A DNA stretch of 64,000 bases from Meloidogyne chitwoodi (Eukaryota > Nematoda > Chromadorea > Rhabditida > Meloidogynidae): contig JACZZP010000009.1 in NCBI GenBank assembly GCA_015183035.1, positions 1,550,001 to 1,614,000 on the forward strand. The letters are read 5' to 3'. Shown one piece after another: positions 60,301-64,000 of the stretch. The notes under the pieces were generated by a model, which ran no database searches, was not told where the DNA came from, and saw only the letters and a program-made list of their open reading frames with translations. The position numbers were made by a program, and so were the translations under genes. How positions within the stretch are numbered: position 1 is the first letter of the stretch; each line of letters opens with the position of its first letter.

Positions 60301-61977
60301 GCGTTGGAACAACAGGATTAGAAAAACAAAATGTTCCTTTTGCTGCAGATTTTTCATCAGGTTATTTAAACGTGTTGTAAAAGTGATCTTTTTTAGCATT
60401 TTCCAAAAGCATTTCTCTTACTGATACAACGAATGGGGGTATTGCAGCTACTAACTCTTTATTGGCTACTAGTCGTTCGGCTTTATCTTTTTCTGCTAGT
60501 GCTAGTTATGATCTTCCTCCATGTGACGAAAAGTCGACCACCAAATCTCTGCCTCGTTATGAGATTCCGCCATTAAACGATCCAGTAAAAGAAGGTGACA
60601 CTGTTTTGTGTACCGGAATAGCACTTTATCAATGGAAGGCTAGGAACGAACAAGAAATGACTTTTGGGCGTGGTGATATTATTGAAGTTTTGGAACAAGG
60701 AGAGCTTCGATGGCGAGGACGCCTTCAAAAGAATAAGTGAAACAAATTAAACAATTAATATTTTTAAATCTTCAGTTGACTCCTCACCTGGGGAGGCAAC
60801 TAAACATTCATAATATTATTTAAATGTTTCACTTATTACAGACAAATACATGGTTGGTTTCCAAAGAGTTACATTAAACCTGGCACTACAACTCTTCCTA
60901 CATTCGGAATGACAGCCAATTCTAGAATTTCGAATCAGCAAATAAATATAGAAGATACTGGAAACATTGGTGGAAAAATGTCAAATTCGTCTTTCAATGG
61001 AACATCTAGTGGTGAATGGTTTATCGTAAGCAATTTTTGAAAAATATTGGGTTTGATTCAAAATATTATTGGTTATTACTATTCAAATATTAATGCATTT
61101 GTGGTATTAGTTAGGGCCCGGACTTGATATATGTCGATATTTTGGACCGATATTTTTAGATATATCGATCGAAGCAAAAGTCCGGCTTTAATTTACACTC
61201 ATTTTTTGAGAAATGACTAATGTAAGGAGAGGTGCATAATTGAAACTACCGTTTTAGGCTTTATACCAATTCGATGCTGTTGAGTCAACGGACCTGACAT
61301 TGAAGGTCGGTGATCGGATTTGGGTCACAGACCAACGAGAACAGTGGTGGCGTGGTACCTGCGATGGTCGAACAGGCATTTTTCCGGCAAATTACGTACA
61401 GAAGGCTTCTGCTGCTGGGATGATATCAACTGGTCATAATATAACAAATATTTCAATTACTATTTTATTTTTAAGTGAACTCCGTTAAAGAAAAACAGAC
61501 AATCGGACGCGCGATTGCTGTTTTTGAAGCAAATGCTTCAAATCAAATCTCTCTGCAGTTAGGCGATATTGTTCTCGTTCATCAATTAACATCTAGTCTG
61601 TTTTTAATTTTGAATAATTTTGACGTTTAAATTTTCAAAAGGTGGTTGGTGGGAAGGAGAGCTGGAGAGGAATGGTAAAAAGCATATCGGTTGGTTTCCC
61701 GGCAATTATCTGCAAGTATATTTTTATTAAATAATAATGTTTACATTACTTATTTTAGGTTATCTCGGAACATAAAAATGATGCTGAGGTTAAGCCAATG
61801 GCTATTGCTGCCTTTGACTATCAAGCCCAACATGACGATGAACTTTCTTTCAAAGTAGGAGATTCAATCGAAGTATTAGACAATTCCGATGCACAGTGGT
61901 GGAGGGGACGAAAACAAGGTGACGAACAACAACAGCAATCACTCCTCTTTCCAGCTAATTTTGTACAGCTTCGGTGA
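57377..61977 (+). CDS. itsn-1: Intersectin (endocytic scaffold; 2 EH, coiled coil, 5 SH3)
   Basis: Sixteen exons: 57377-57628, 57731-58022, 58065-58369, 58413-58637, 58678-58926, 58974-59198, 59248-59445, 59484-59799, 59852-60094, 60136-60360, 60397-60736, 60842-61025, 61258-61432, 61476-61595, 61642-61715, 61759-61977; 1213 aa. EH1 is at about 38-130 ([20 protein letters not shown]) and EH2 at about 200-290 ([18 protein letters not shown]). A long Glu/Arg coiled coil follows (about 360-600). Five SH3 domains: [96 protein letters not shown]. It ends after SH3-5 with no DH-PH-C2 region, as in invertebrate/short intersectins. It links clathrin-coated pit proteins to dynamin and WASP. Confidence 0.97.
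61113..61190. repeat. Small inverted repeat in intersectin intron 12
   Basis: GCCCGGACTTGATATAT and CAAAAGTCCGGC face each other across about 50 bp, with GATATAT words between them. It is a short hairpin, possibly a MITE fragment. Confidence 0.5.
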
Positions 61978-62356
61978 TTTATCAACAGATGAATATTAAT
62001 TATTATATGTATACATCATTTTAATAATAGACTGTAAAACTTAAATGTTAATGGCTGGCACTACTAACGAACGACGCAAATTTCCTTAATTTGACTTAAT
62101 CATTTAAACTTTGTCATTTTTATGTTCATATTTGTTAATAATCGAACAATTGCAGAAAAGAATTTTGATGTAAAATTTTGAGTCATCTGAATAAAATTAC
62201 AAATTGATGGCTGTCCTATCTTTTGAAATAAAAATATAAGAAAATATTAGAGGTAATTTATAAATTAAAAAGCTCTGGTTAACAACAACATTCAACAATG
62301 GAGTTATGGTTAACAAAGTTAAAAAATTTAAATAAACAAAAAGATTCAGGATTACA
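61978..62356. other. Gap between convergent intersectin and QTRT1 genes
   Basis: AT-rich 3' flanks of both genes. Nothing else recognised. Confidence 0.4.
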
Positions 62357-63910
<1,554 letters not shown>

Positions 63911-64000
63911 TAAACTATAAAGGGTATAGTTTATTTAAATTTATATAAAACATTCGATACATTTTTATGAGTTTAATAATAAAAGAAAAATTATTTTTCT

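Overview
The window reads as a nuclear contig of a plant-parasitic-type nematode, most plausibly Meloidogyne or a close tylenchid. That assignment is inference, based on very high AT content, tiny AT-rich introns (often 30-60 bp), some GC-AG introns, tight gene spacing with splice-acceptor-like sites just before start codons (as in SL trans-splicing), and nematode-type orthologues. Nothing bacterial or viral was recognised. All gene models below were assembled by eye from open frames, splice sites and reading phase; every exon sum was checked to be a multiple of three unless stated.

Layout. 1-4.8 kb: a small Pmp3-type membrane protein, a 92-aa membrane protein and two copies of one palindromic MITE. 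4.8-8.7 kb: a FAX/CDR-type GST-fold protein converging on a GLD-2-type cytoplasmic poly(A) polymerase. 9.2-14.1 kb: two Ser/Asn-rich orphan proteins in very AT-rich DNA. 17.6-22.1 kb: a triple-chromodomain protein, then a C2H2 zinc-finger gene with two apparent frame breaks. 22.2-28.7 kb: five tightly packed minus-strand genes (RAD9, MIC26/27, CHMP7, syntaxin, SDHAF2), the best operon candidate. 31.1-36.2 kb: a voltage-gated calcium-channel beta subunit converging on a Regnase-1/REGE-1 RNase. 37.5-43.6 kb: a YccV-domain protein, an unknown mitochondrial-looking membrane protein, BCKDHB, TIPIN and a tiny IER3IP1/Yos1 gene. 44.5-50.5 kb: a divergent SLC6 transporter, a Merlin transposon remnant that itself carries a nested TIR element, and an unknown membrane protein. 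50.5-62 kb: an F-box-like protein, an APC7 homologue with a long C-terminal extension, an unknown 167-aa protein and a full five-SH3 intersectin. 62.3-63.9 kb: the catalytic queuine tRNA-ribosyltransferase subunit.

Most genes are housekeeping: membrane traffic (syntaxin, CHMP7, intersectin, IER3IP1), checkpoint and cell cycle (RAD9, TIPIN, APC7), mitochondria (SDHAF2, MIC26/27, BCKDHB), RNA control (GLD-2, REGE-1, QTRT1) and excitability (calcium-channel beta, SLC6). Accessory DNA consists of short inverted-repeat elements. Several have clear target-site duplications and several sit inside introns. No rRNA, tRNA or CRISPR feature was found.
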